A DNA stretch of 13,370 bases. Origin: Zhengella sp041738295. Lineage in GTDB: Bacteria > Pseudomonadota > Alphaproteobacteria > Rhizobiales > Rhizobiaceae. The notes beneath the pieces were generated by a model. It made no database searches, was not told where the DNA came from, and saw only the letters and a program-made list of their open reading frames with translations. Within the stretch, counting starts at the first letter, position 1; each line of letters starts with the position of its first letter. The translations under genes and the position numbers were made by a program. Below, piece after piece: positions 4,755 to 13,370 of the stretch. The DNA is taken from contig JBGSQC010000102.1 of NCBI GenBank assembly GCA_041738295.1, forward strand, positions 1-13,370, written 5' to 3'.

Positions 4755-7261
4755 GCGCCGTTGCCATGAAATCAGGGGCGAATGCCATCCTCGACAGGCC
4801 GCTTGGCGCGGGAGAGCCGGTCACCTATTGGCGGCTCGGCGTCACGCAGGAAGCGCGCTACGACACGGTTGACCAGCCGATGAAGGGGGAGATGGATCCT
4901 TTCTTCTTCCTGACGAAACACAAGAATTTCATTCCGCACGAATATCCCTGCCGCACGCAGTTTGCGGCAGAGCGGCGCGGCAAGCGCCCGGCCATCACGG
5001 CTGAGGCTGCAACGGATCGCATCTGGCTGCCCTTTGCCTCGCCGCGTGTTGACCTGTCGGGATTCTGGTTCCGACCGACAGTGATCGGCACCTGGGCAGA
5101 GACCGCGATCCAGGCGGATTCGGCGGGCAAGGCGATGGTTCGGCTGCGCACCTGCGGCGGCGCGATCCTTTTCGTCAATGGCGCGGAAGCCGGCTGGATG
5201 GCGCCCTATGGCCGCAATCTCGAGACAGCGGAAGAGTTCACGCTTTCTCTGAAGGCCGGAAGCAACACAATCCGGATCTGGTTTGATGATCTCGCCGAGC
5301 GCGATGCGCGCTACTATTTCCAGCTCGATTACCTCTCCGGCCCCTCGGTCTCGCATGCGCTCCCGATCAGCGTGGATGCTGCACTTTCCGATGCCATGGA
5401 AGCGGCGCTGGATTCGATGCATTTCGAGCGCCCGACCTATACGGGCGGCGAAGTGGCGCTGGTGTCGGGCGTCGCCCTTCCGGCCGATGTCGATGTCTCG
5501 GTGCTGATCGAGGGTGACTTCATGTCGATTGAGGAACCTGTGCGGTTCGGCTTCACCCTGCCTGCCGGATCGACCCGGCTCGCGGTCGGCAATGCCTTGG
5601 CACTGCCTGCCGATTTCCGCCACTTCAAGGTGACGCTGTCGCGCGACGGCCATGCGGTTTCGCGCGTGTTCGGCGTGGAAATCTCCCATGCCGAACGGCA
5701 GGGCGAGGCACCGGAAAGCCTTGAGGCGCGGATCGAGGAGGCGTTGGTGGAAGTCTCCGAGCATGCAGAGGCGGACACGGTGCGCGCGCTCGCGCGCCTT
5801 GCCACCGGGCGGGTCGGTGCCGAGACCGAAGCGATGATCGCAGGCGCCTTGCCTGCTATCGAGGATTGTCATGACTGCGCGGACTTCATCCTCGTGCCGC
5901 TGCTGTGGAGCCGGACCCGCTGGGGCGGCGACCTGAGTGGCGACATGCGTGCACGGATCGACGCCGCCATCCTGAACTATCGCTACTGGATGGATGAACC
6001 GGGCAATGACGTGCAGTGGTACTTCTCCGAAAACCACGCGCTGCTGTTCCACACCGCCGCCTATCTGGCGGGACATTTGCTGCCGGAAGAGCGGTTTGTG
6101 CGCTCAGGCCGCATGGGCCGCGACCAGTCGGCTGTGGGTGCGGCCCGGGTGCGCGCCTGGCTTGATCATTTCGAGGATTGGGAGATGGCCGAGTTCAACT
6201 CGGCTCCCTATTTCCCGATCGACCTCAAGGGCCTCTGTGCGCTCTATGCTCTGGCACCGGATGCCGATATTTCGGCACGTGCCGGAAAGGCGATCCTGCG
6301 GCTGCTCGAAGTCGTGGCGCGCTCTGCCCATCACGGCGTCCTGACCGGAGCGCAGGGCCGCTCCTATGAGCATACGCTGCGTGCAGCGCGCACGCTGGAA
6401 CTCTCCGCCATTGCCCGGATGATCTGGGGCAAGGGCAATTACGGCATGCGCTTTCATGCGCTGCCGCAAGTGGCGCTCTGCCTGCGTGACCACGGCCTGA
6501 CCATTCCGCCAGAGCTTGCGGACATCGCCTCGTTTGATGGCAATGGCGGCTGGGAATGGAGATTTGCGCAGGGGCAGGACCGGTTTGCCCGGCTTTACCA
6601 CTACAAGACCCGCGATCACGCCATGGGCAGCGCCTCTGCCTATCGCTGGAACCAGTGGGGCTACCAGGAAACCGTGCTGCACATCCGCATGGGCGCCAAT
6701 CCCGATGCGCAGATCTGGATCAACCATCCGGGCGAAGTGCTGCAATCGGGCTATGGCCGCCCGTCCTATTGGGGTGGAAGCGGTACCCTGCCGCGGATCA
6801 GCCAGTACCGCTCGCTGGCGGTGCTGCGGTTTGACTGCTTTGCCGAGCAGCCGGATTTCACCCATGCATGGTTCCCGCAGGATGCCTTTGACGAAGTGAA
6901 GCTCACCGGCGGTTCAGCGCTTGCCGCAGCAGGCAAAGCCTTCGTGCTGCTGAAGGCAGGCACGCCGCTTGAGCTTGTGGCGACCGGCCCGACTGCCGGC
7001 AACGAGCTGAGGGCGCAAGGCCACCAAAACACCTGGATTGTCCGGCTTGGCGAGCGCTCTACATCCGGTACGCTTGACGAATTTGGCGGGCGCTTTGGCG
7101 ATCTCGAAATCACCGAGTCAAGCGACGGAACATGGAGTGTCAGCGATCCCGAATACGGGCTGGTGCAATTCATGGCCGACGGGCGCATTGTAACGTCCGA
7201 AGGCACACTCGATCCATCTGTCTGGACGGTCAAGGGAGAGGCTGTCCGGGTGGAAGCATGA
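4751..7261 (+). CDS. Unassigned 836-residue protein, putative cytoplasmic carbohydrate-active enzyme (possible uronide lyase)
   Basis: I do not recognise a named family. The protein has 836 residues and no signal peptide or membrane segment. Roughly 1-210 looks like a beta-sandwich sugar-binding module (GGAILFVNG near 138-146, then LSLKAGSNTIRIWFDDLAERD). About 210-330 is a second beta-rich region. About 340-620 is helical with hairpin spacing as in (alpha/alpha) toroid glycosidases and lyases, and about 620-836 is beta-rich again. Conserved-looking polar clusters are WYFSENH (W423, N428, H429), EFNSAPYFP (E481, N483, Y487), GRSYEH (R537, Y539, H541) and TRDHAMGSASAYRWNQWGYQ (H623). Asn/His/Tyr/Arg sets of this kind serve beta-elimination in several toroid lyases, so a uronide lyase feeding GH105 is plausible but unproven. 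The start at 4751 is set by the ATGA overlap with kduI and AAGGA at 4740-4744; the frame is open further upstream inside kduI. A hydrolase or accessory binding protein is possible. Confidence 0.6.
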   Translation: MSAVAMKSGANAILDRPLGAGEPVTYWRLGVTQEARYDTVDQPMKGEMDPFFFLTKHKNFIPHEYPCRTQFAAERRGKRPAITAEAATDRIWLPFASPRVDLSGFWFRPTVIGTWAETAIQADSAGKAMVRLRTCGGAILFVNGAEAGWMAPYGRNLETAEEFTLSLKAGSNTIRIWFDDLAERDARYYFQLDYLSGPSVSHALPISVDAALSDAMEAALDSMHFERPTYTGGEVALVSGVALPADVDVSVLIEGDFMSIEEPVRFGFTLPAGSTRLAVGNALALPADFRHFKVTLSRDGHAVSRVFGVEISHAERQGEAPESLEARIEEALVEVSEHAEADTVRALARLATGRVGAETEAMIAGALPAIEDCHDCADFILVPLLWSRTRWGGDLSGDMRARIDAAILNYRYWMDEPGNDVQWYFSENHALLFHTAAYLAGHLLPEERFVRSGRMGRDQSAVGAARVRAWLDHFEDWEMAEFNSAPYFPIDLKGLCALYALAPDADISARAGKAILRLLEVVARSAHHGVLTGAQGRSYEHTLRAARTLELSAIARMIWGKGNYGMRFHALPQVALCLRDHGLTIPPELADIASFDGNGGWEWRFAQGQDRFARLYHYKTRDHAMGSASAYRWNQWGYQETVLHIRMGANPDAQIWINHPGEVLQSGYGRPSYWGGSGTLPRISQYRSLAVLRFDCFAEQPDFTHAWFPQDAFDEVKLTGGSALAAAGKAFVLLKAGTPLELVATGPTAGNELRAQGHQNTWIVRLGERSTSGTLDEFGGRFGDLEITESSDGTWSVSDPEYGLVQFMADGRIVTSEGTLDPSVWTVKGEAVRVEA

Positions 7262-7308
7262 GAAGCAGGCGGCAAGGCCGGAAAGGCACCGCAGGACTGT
7301 GAAGAAAC

Positions 7309-7324
7309 GCGGGGGAGGACCCGC
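7309..7324 (+). promoter_or_regulatory. Small intercistronic hairpin upstream of the binding-protein gene
   Basis: GCGGG (7309-7313) pairs exactly with CCCGC (7320-7324), leaving the six-base loop GGAGGA. The 81-base gap 7262-7342 contains nothing else I can support apart from the RBS. The loop itself resembles a Shine-Dalgarno sequence 23 bases before the start codon. A hairpin before the binding-protein gene could stabilise that part of the mRNA or raise its translation, as seen in some sugar ABC operons. With only five pairs it could also be chance. It lacks a U-run, so it is not a terminator. Confidence 0.3.
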
Positions 7325-7329
7325 ACAAC

Positions 7330-7336
7330 GGAGGAG
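7330..7336 (+). promoter_or_regulatory. Strong ribosome binding site of the binding-protein gene
   Basis: GGAGGAG, six bases before ATG 7343. It is the strongest RBS in the operon, fitting the high level usually needed for a periplasmic binding protein. Confidence 0.6.
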
Positions 7337-7342
7337 ACTGAG

Positions 7343-8604
7343 ATGAAGAAGGCAGGAACCATTCTGACGGCCCTGGCAGCAAGCCTGATGGCCACCAGCG
7401 CAATGGCCGGTGAAGTCCGCGTCATGTGGTATTCGGACGGTGTGGAAGGCGAGGTGATCCAGGATCTCCTCAACCGGTTCATGAAGGACAATCCGGACAT
7501 CAAGGTGACGCTCGACAATGTCGCCTACAAGGTGATCCAGGAGCAGCTGCCCATCCAGCTTGAAGCCGGACAGGGCCCCGACATTGCCCGCGTCACCAAC
7601 ATCAAGGAACTGGCCAAGCATTGGCTCGACATCCGCCCGCTGGTTGCTGACGCCAAGTACTGGGATGACAATTTTGGCAACACCATGGACTGGATGCGCC
7701 CTGATGGCTCCAACGCCATCACGGGCTTCATGACCCAGTTGACGCTGACCGGCGGTTTTGCCAACAAGACGCTGTTCGAGCAGGCCGGCGTGGCAATGCC
7801 GGGCGAGAAAGCCACCTGGGATGATTGGGTCAAGGCTTCCGCGGAAGTCATGAAGAGCCAGAAGACCGCAGCTGCCTTTGCCATTGACCGCACCGGCCAC
7901 CGCATTTCCGGCCCCAACATTTCCTATGGTGCCAACTATATTGGCGCTGACGGCAAGCCCGCTCCCGTGGATGTCGGCGTCAAGGAATTCGTCACCAAGC
8001 TCGTCAACTGGACCAAGGACGGGCTGATGCTGAAGGAGACCTGGGTCTCGGCGGCAGGCTCGACCTATCGCGCGGCAGCAGATGACTTCATCAATGCCCA
8101 GATCCCATTCTACTACTCAGGTAGCTGGCAGATCGCCAATCTCTCGACCAAGATCGGCGATGGCTTCGACTGGGTGGCGACCGGTTCGCCCTGCGGTACC
8201 GCAGGCTGCTCCGGCCTGAAGGGCGGCGCAGCACTGGTTGCCATCAAGTACACCAAGAACGCAGCCGACGTGGCGAAAGTGATGGACTATCTTTCCCGCG
8301 AGGATGTGGTGAAGGAGTTTTCCGAGCGCACGCTGTTCCTGCCGGCCCACAATGGCGTCGTTGCCAAGGGCGGCATGAACTGGTCCACCAAGGACAAGAC
8401 CGTTGGCCCGGCGCTTGACGCATTCGTCAAGGCTTCGGCGCAGACCCTGCCGGGTGCCGATGCCCTGCCAGCCTGGAAATGGGCCACCGCTTATTATGGC
8501 GCGCTTGTCACCCGCATCAGCCAGGTGATGGCCGGTGAAATGCCGCTCGATGATGCCTGGGCACGCATTGACCAGGACATCGCCGACAAGGTCGCGCAGG
8601 CGAA

Positions 8605-8608
<4 letters not shown>
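7343..8608 (+). CDS. CUT1-family ABC transporter substrate-binding protein
   Basis: A 421-residue extracellular solute-binding protein family 1 (MalE/UgpB type) member, exported to the periplasm. The signal peptide is clear: MKKAG start, hydrophobic core ILTALAASLMATSA, probable cleavage after SAMA (residue 22). The mature protein begins EVRVMWYSDGVEGEVIQDLL and has the family pattern: FMKDNPDIKVTLDN, EAGQGPDIARV (about 74-84), ATWDDWVKA, DDFINAQIPFYYSGSW and the late ARIDQDIADKV helix. A close cysteine pair, C284 and C289 in GSPCGTAGCSG, could form a disulfide near the ligand site. The strong RBS and an 81-base leader separate it from the enzyme genes. Its stop overlaps the permease start. 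The ligand is probably an acidic oligosaccharide, judged only from GH105 and KduI upstream. It does not need to be the sulfoquinovosyl-glycerol binder SmoF, and nothing here shows that it is. Confidence 0.93.
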
Positions 8609-9623
<1,015 letters not shown>

Positions 9624-9627
<4 letters not shown>

Positions 9628-10676
9628 GCGGCGTGGCCAGTTTCCTCACCCGGCGACGCGGCGGCAAGGCCTGGCACTGGACCGACATTGTCACCTGGGT
9701 CTGGCTGATCGGCGGGCTGGTGATCATGTTCGGCCCGGCGATCTGGCTGACGGCGTCATCGTTCAAGTCACCGGCGCAGCTTGCCGAGTTTCCGCCAACG
9801 GTGCTGCCTTACGTGAACAAGCAAGTAACAGTGGAGGGCCATGAAAAGCCGCTCAACCTCTTCACGGTGAAGATGGCCGACGGGACGACACGGCAATTGG
9901 CGGAGGTGCGCCGCATCGGCATCGTCGCGCAGATGATCGATCCGGCCAATCCGGGCGAGGTTATCAAGATCAACATTGCCGAGCGGGTGCCGGTGCGCGA
10001 ACTGGGGCTGGCGACCGAGAACTATGTCACGCCGCTCCAGCAGAACGACTTTCTGCTCTATCTGCGCAATTCGGTTTTCGTGACCTTTGCCGCGACCATC
10101 ATCACGCTGCTCACCAATTCCATGGCGGCCTTTGCGCTGTCGAAGTACAAATTCCCCGGCCGTGATCTGGTGCTGTTGATCATCGTCGGAACGCTGATGG
10201 TGCCGCTCTCGGTCGTGCTGGTGCCGCTCTATTCGGTGGTCAATGCGGTGGGCCTCTTCGATTCGCTGTGGGGCATCATCCTGCCAACGGTTGCAACACC
10301 GACCGGCGTGTTCCTGCTGCGCCAATACATGCTGACGATCCCCGACGAGCTTCTGGATGCCGCGCGCATGGACAATGCGACCGAGTGGCAGATCTACTGG
10401 CGCATCGTGCTGCCGCTGGCCGCACCCGCGCTCGCCGTGCTCGCCATCTTCTCGGTCGTCTGGCGCTGGAACGATTTCCTGTGGCCGCTCGTGGTGCTGT
10501 CACGCAAGGAGCTCTACACGCTGCAGGTCGGCCTCAACACCTATGCCGGCGAGCTCAATGTGCAGTGGCACTACATCCTGGCCATGACTGTGGTGACGAT
10601 GATCCCGGTCGTTCTCGTCTTCGTGTTCCTGCAGAAATTCATCACCTCCGGCATTGCCGGTTCCGGACTGAAATAG
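9624..10676 (+). CDS. CUT1 ABC transporter permease (MalG/UgpE-like) with enlarged periplasmic loop
   Basis: A 350-residue permease, the second channel subunit. The EAA loop is present as DAARMDNATEWQIYWRIVLP (245-264), with Asn where Gly is usual. Helices lie near 24-46, 146-168, 183-205, 211-234, 266-290 and 318-338. The loop between helix 1 and helix 2 is unusually long: from SFKSP (46-50) to YLRNS (146-150) is about 100 residues, against roughly 40 in typical members. It contains a beta-rich, soluble-looking insert (about 60-125) with KMADGTTRQLAEVRR and MIDPANPGEVIKINIAERV. Facing the periplasm, it could contact the binding protein or the ligand. Similar inserts occur in some other rhizobial CUT1 permeases as far as I recall. 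The ATG at 9624 overlaps the upstream stop and has AGGGAG at 9611-9616. Confidence 0.92.
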
Positions 10677-10685
10677 GCATTTCCC

Positions 10686-11783
10686 ATGGGTCAGATTTCG
10701 CTTCAAGGCATTCAGCGGTCCTACGGCGCCCTCAAGGTCCTGCATGGCATAGACCTTGAGATTGCCGATGGCGAATTCGTGGTGCTGGTCGGGCCGTCCG
10801 GTTGCGGCAAATCCACCCTGCTCAGGCTGATCGCCGGGCTCGACAGCCCGACTGGCGGGCGCATTTCCATCAACGGAACTGACGTCACCAAGGTCTCGGC
10901 AGCGGCGCGCGGGCTTGCCATGGTGTTCCAGTCCTATGCGCTTTACCCGCACATGACGGTTCGCCAGAACCTTGCCTTCGGGCTGGAAAACATCCGCCTT
11001 CCGAAGGCAGAAATCGAAAGCCTCACGGCGGAAGCCGCGCGCATGCTGGAGATCGAAGCCTATCTCGACCGCCGCCCCGGGCAATTGTCAGGTGGACAGA
11101 AGCAGCGCGTCGCCATCGGGCGCGCCGTGGTGCGCAACCCCACCGCCTTCCTGCTCGACGAGCCGCTGTCCAACCTTGATGCGGAGCTGCGCATCTCGAC
11201 GCGGGCCGAGATCGCCGCTCTCCACAAGCGTCTTGCCACCACCATGATCTATGTGACGCATGACCAGATCGAGGCGATGACATTGGCCGACCGCTTCGTG
11301 GTGATGCGCTCCGGCAAGATCGAGCAGGTGGGCAAGCCGCTCGATCTCTACAATCACCCTGCCAACCTGTTTGTGGCGGGGTTCATCGGCGCGCCGCGCA
11401 TGAACCTGATCGAGACGGTGATCAGCGAAGTTGCCGCCCATTCGGTGACGGTCACCGGGCCGGGCGGGTTGGCGGTTGCGGTTCCGGTGGACGGATCTGC
11501 GCTGAAGGCCGGAGACAGGGTGACGCTCGGCGTTCGCCCGCATGATCTGGCGGCATCGGAAGACAAGGGCATGGCGGTCAACGTGTCGCTGGTCGAGGCG
11601 CTTGGCCCGGAAACGGTGGTCCATGCGGCCATGGCGGACGGGCAAAAGCTGGTCGCGGTGCTTTCCGGCCAAGGCGCCCGGTCGTCATCGGGCAATCTCC
11701 GCTTCTCCATGGAGGGCGCGAAGCTGCACCTCTTTGACAGCCAGGGACAGCGCGTGCCCGACCTTCAGGACTCCAACAGATAA
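10686..11783 (+). CDS. CUT1 ABC transporter ATP-binding protein (UgpC/MsmX/MalK type)
   Basis: A 365-residue ATPase that powers the transporter at the inner membrane. All nucleotide-binding motifs are intact: Walker A GPSGCGKST (36-44), Q-loop Q82, signature LSGGQKQR (134-141), Walker B FLLDEP (155-160) with D-loop SNLD, and H-loop H192. After about residue 235 follows the extended MalK-type C-terminal region with TOBE-like sequence (GVRPHDLAASE). The start lies nine bases after the permease stop and has no good Shine-Dalgarno sequence. The conserved N-terminus ISLQGIQRSYGALKVLHGIDLEI begins immediately, so the start is right and coupling to the permease is probable. The last 19 bases overlap the end of the convergent esterase-like gene. 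No terminator is visible at this junction. Confidence 0.95.
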   Translation: MGQISLQGIQRSYGALKVLHGIDLEIADGEFVVLVGPSGCGKSTLLRLIAGLDSPTGGRISINGTDVTKVSAAARGLAMVFQSYALYPHMTVRQNLAFGLENIRLPKAEIESLTAEAARMLEIEAYLDRRPGQLSGGQKQRVAIGRAVVRNPTAFLLDEPLSNLDAELRISTRAEIAALHKRLATTMIYVTHDQIEAMTLADRFVVMRSGKIEQVGKPLDLYNHPANLFVAGFIGAPRMNLIETVISEVAAHSVTVTGPGGLAVAVPVDGSALKAGDRVTLGVRPHDLAASEDKGMAVNVSLVEALGPETVVHAAMADGQKLVAVLSGQGARSSSGNLRFSMEGAKLHLFDSQGQRVPDLQDSNR

Positions 11784-12649
11784 GTTTTGAAGAACGCCAG
11801 CACGGCCTCGCGCATCGCCGGTGTTTCGACATGCCCGCTGTCGGCTTCCCTCACAAGCACCAGCCGGTCTGACGCTGACCTGGCTGTGTAGGCCGAGCGG
11901 GTTTCCGCCAGTGCGAAATCCATTGCCTCCGGTGGTGTCAGCGGGTCGGTGTCGCCGATGCCAATCATCTGCGGGCGCGGGGCAATACGCCCGGCAATCT
12001 CGCCGTTCGACGCCAGATCAAGCAATCCGGGAATGGTGAGATAGATGCCGTGCAGGTCGTGAGCGCCGGTGTCGATGAGCTTGCCATAGTCGGCAAAGCA
12101 GCAAAGATGGGCAACGCAGGCGATATCCGGTTCGACCGCCGCCAGCCAATAGCCGAGCGTGGCGCCCATAGAGATGCCGAAGACGCCGATGCGATCCGCC
12201 GCCACATCCTCGCGCGCGGCAAGCCAGCCAAAGGCTGCGTGCTGCTCGCCCAGCATTTGTCCGGCCAGCGACTTGCCATGCCAAAGGAGCGCCTTGGTGC
12301 GGCTCACCTCGTTTGGTTGCGAGCGGGTGCCGAAGGCCGGCATTTCGATCATCAGGGTCACGAAGCCCATGCGGGCAAAGACCGGCCCCAGCGGCCCGAG
12401 CAAGGCTGGGCGGCCATTCAGCAGTTCATCGGCGCCGATTTCGTATCGCGCGCCATGAGCATGAATATAGAGAAGGCCCGGCCACGGCCCGTCTCCGGAA
12501 GGCCTCGTCAACACGCCCCGCACCGCCTCGCCATCCTTCGTCCGGAAGGTGAGGCGCTCGATGACATAGCCGTCGGCAAATTCCACGGCCTGGCTCTCAA
12601 GCGCCAGCGGGTGATCGCCGATTTCAAAGACCTGCCGCAACCTGTCCAT
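11765..12649 (-). CDS. Alpha/beta hydrolase (dienelactone hydrolase/acetyl xylan esterase-like)
   Basis: A 294-residue cytosolic serine hydrolase without a signal peptide. The nucleophile elbow is GISMGA (S160), the acid is probably D235 in IGDTDPLTPP, and the histidine is H273 in ADSGHVETP. The oxyanion region is probably YIHAHG (61-66). A distinctive stretch, RTKALLWHGKSLAGQMLGEQHAAFGWL, precedes the elbow as in large-lid dienelactone hydrolase and acetyl-xylan-esterase-type enzymes. The true substrate is unknown; removal of acetyl or methyl esters from imported pectic sugars is an inference from the convergent uronide operon. The start at 12649 has GGAGGAA just upstream on the minus strand. 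It follows the oxidoreductase gene by 24 bases and is probably co-transcribed with it, so its job may instead belong to whatever pathway lies to the right. Confidence 0.82.
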   Translation of the reverse strand: MDRLRQVFEIGDHPLALESQAVEFADGYVIERLTFRTKDGEAVRGVLTRPSGDGPWPGLLYIHAHGARYEIGADELLNGRPALLGPLGPVFARMGFVTLMIEMPAFGTRSQPNEVSRTKALLWHGKSLAGQMLGEQHAAFGWLAAREDVAADRIGVFGISMGATLGYWLAAVEPDIACVAHLCCFADYGKLIDTGAHDLHGIYLTIPGLLDLASNGEIAGRIAPRPQMIGIGDTDPLTPPEAMDFALAETRSAYTARSASDRLVLVREADSGHVETPAMREAVLAFFKTYLLES

Positions 12650-12673
12650 GCGCTTCCTCCGCCGCTGCCGGGA

Positions 12674-13370
12674 TCAAATGTCCTTCATGAGGCGCAGTGC
12701 ATCATAGATGGCCGCATGGGTGTTGCGCGCCGCCACCGCGTCCCCGATGCGGAACAGGGAGAAGGTTCCGGCAGGGTTGCGAACCACTGACTGGGTTTCG
12801 CCCGCGATGAGGCCGTCGTAGGAGACCTCACCCTCGTTTGCGGAAAGAGGCTTCAGATCGAAATAGAGATCATCGAGCGGAATGGTTCCGTGGTTGACGA
12901 CGATCTGGTCGTAGATCTTTTCGCGTGCAATCCCGCCATAGTCGCTGCCGATGGTGGCGGCCAACTGGTTGCCATTTTTTCGGACCGATTCCAGCCGGTA
13001 GGTCACGGTGAAAACCGCATCGAGCTTTTGCAGGCTGCGCATATAGGGCACGAGGTTCATCGCCATCACTTCCGGCGCGAAGGAGCGGTCCGGCGTCATG
13101 ATCTCGACCTTGGCGCCGGCGTTGGCGATGATTTCGGCGGCCTGCAATCCGGCATGGTCGCCTGCATCATCATAGACCAGCACATTGGTGCCGGGCTTCA
13201 CATCGCCTGAAATGATGTCCCAGGAAGAGACGACGAGATCATTGCCTTGGCTGAGGACCTCCGTGTGCGCCAGGCCGCCTGTGGCTATGATTACCACATC
13301 CGGGTTCTCGGCCGTCACCGTTGCGACTTCCGCCCAGGAGTTGAAGCGGAAGGTCACGCCCATCTTCTCG
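12674..13370 (-). CDS. NADH:flavin oxidoreductase/dienoyl-CoA-reductase-like protein (DgcA/StcD type), C-terminal part
   Basis: Partial: 231 residues plus the stop are visible and the frame runs off the right edge (…EKMGVTFRFNSWAEV), so the apparent Met at 13363 is internal. It matches the C-terminal dinucleotide-binding half of Old-Yellow-Enzyme/FadH-like enzymes. Landmarks are DVVIIATGG, the degenerate Rossmann segment NVLVYDDAGDHAGLQAAEIIANAGAKVEIMTPD, and the terminal GTFSLFRIGDAVAARNTHAAIYDALRL. The YDD..G.H..L.AAE form instead of GxGxxG, and the RIGDA..ARN.HAAIYDALRL end, recall the dimethylglycine/N-methylproline demethylase group (DgcA, StcD/HpbA). The FMN barrel and iron-sulfur cysteines would lie outside the window, so the substrate class cannot be confirmed. 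It lies upstream of the hydrolase in the same direction, and no link to the sugar genes is evident. Confidence 0.8.
   Translation of the reverse strand, partial: EKMGVTFRFNSWAEVATVTAENPDVVIIATGGLAHTEVLSQGNDLVVSSWDIISGDVKPGTNVLVYDDAGDHAGLQAAEIIANAGAKVEIMTPDRSFAPEVMAMNLVPYMRSLQKLDAVFTVTYRLESVRKNGNQLAATIGSDYGGIAREKIYDQIVVNHGTIPLDDLYFDLKPLSANEGEVSYDGLIAGETQSVVRNPAGTFSLFRIGDAVAARNTHAAIYDALRLMKDI

Noticed and set aside
4772..6076. Long minus-strand open frame opposite the unassigned protein gene
   Set aside because: It is rich in Arg, His and Gly with no domain pattern and no RBS logic, as expected for the antisense of a GC-rich gene. The plus-strand frame fits the operon and looks like a folded protein.

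Overview
The window is GC-rich, almost fully coding DNA whose gene content and style (ATGA/TGATG stop-start overlaps, CUT1 sugar ABC operon, LacI regulator) point to an alphaproteobacterium, most likely Rhizobiales (Agrobacterium/Rhizobium/Mesorhizobium-like). There is no rRNA, tRNA, CRISPR array, insertion sequence or phage gene. No gene-free stretch exceeds about 110 bases.

Layout. (1) 1-1669, plus strand: the 3' end of an SsuD/SmoC-type flavin-dependent sulfonate monooxygenase, an aldo/keto reductase and a flavin reductase, joined by stop-start overlaps. This set and order matches the smoC-smoB-smoA part of the sulfoquinovose monooxygenase (sulfo-SMO) pathway described in Agrobacterium. 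It would release sulfite from sulfoquinovose and reduce the resulting 6-oxo-glucose to glucose. (2) 1639-2712, minus strand: a LacI-family regulator, overlapping the flavin reductase tail to tail. (3) 2824-11783, plus strand: a seven-gene uronide operon read divergently from the regulator. It encodes a GH105 unsaturated uronyl hydrolase, the isomerase KduI, an 836-residue protein I cannot assign to a known family, and a complete CUT1 ABC transporter (binding protein, two permeases, ATPase). (4) 11765-13370, minus strand: an alpha/beta hydrolase, preceded by the C-terminal part of an Old-Yellow-Enzyme/dienoyl-CoA-reductase-type oxidoreductase that runs off the right edge.

How the genes fit together (inference). 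The transporter would import a short uronic-acid oligosaccharide. The unassigned protein, which lacks a signal peptide, would act on it in the cytoplasm, possibly as a lyase. GH105 would remove the unsaturated terminal uronate, and KduI would isomerise the released 5-keto-4-deoxyuronate. KduD, the next enzyme, is not in the window. The LacI protein would sense the sugar and bind the dyad-rich 111-base gap between its gene and the GH105 gene. The hydrolase at the right could remove ester groups from the same substrate.

The most likely undescribed element is the 836-residue protein, locked by overlap into a GH105-KduI operon. The next most interesting point is the direct junction between a sulfoquinovose module and a uronide module.
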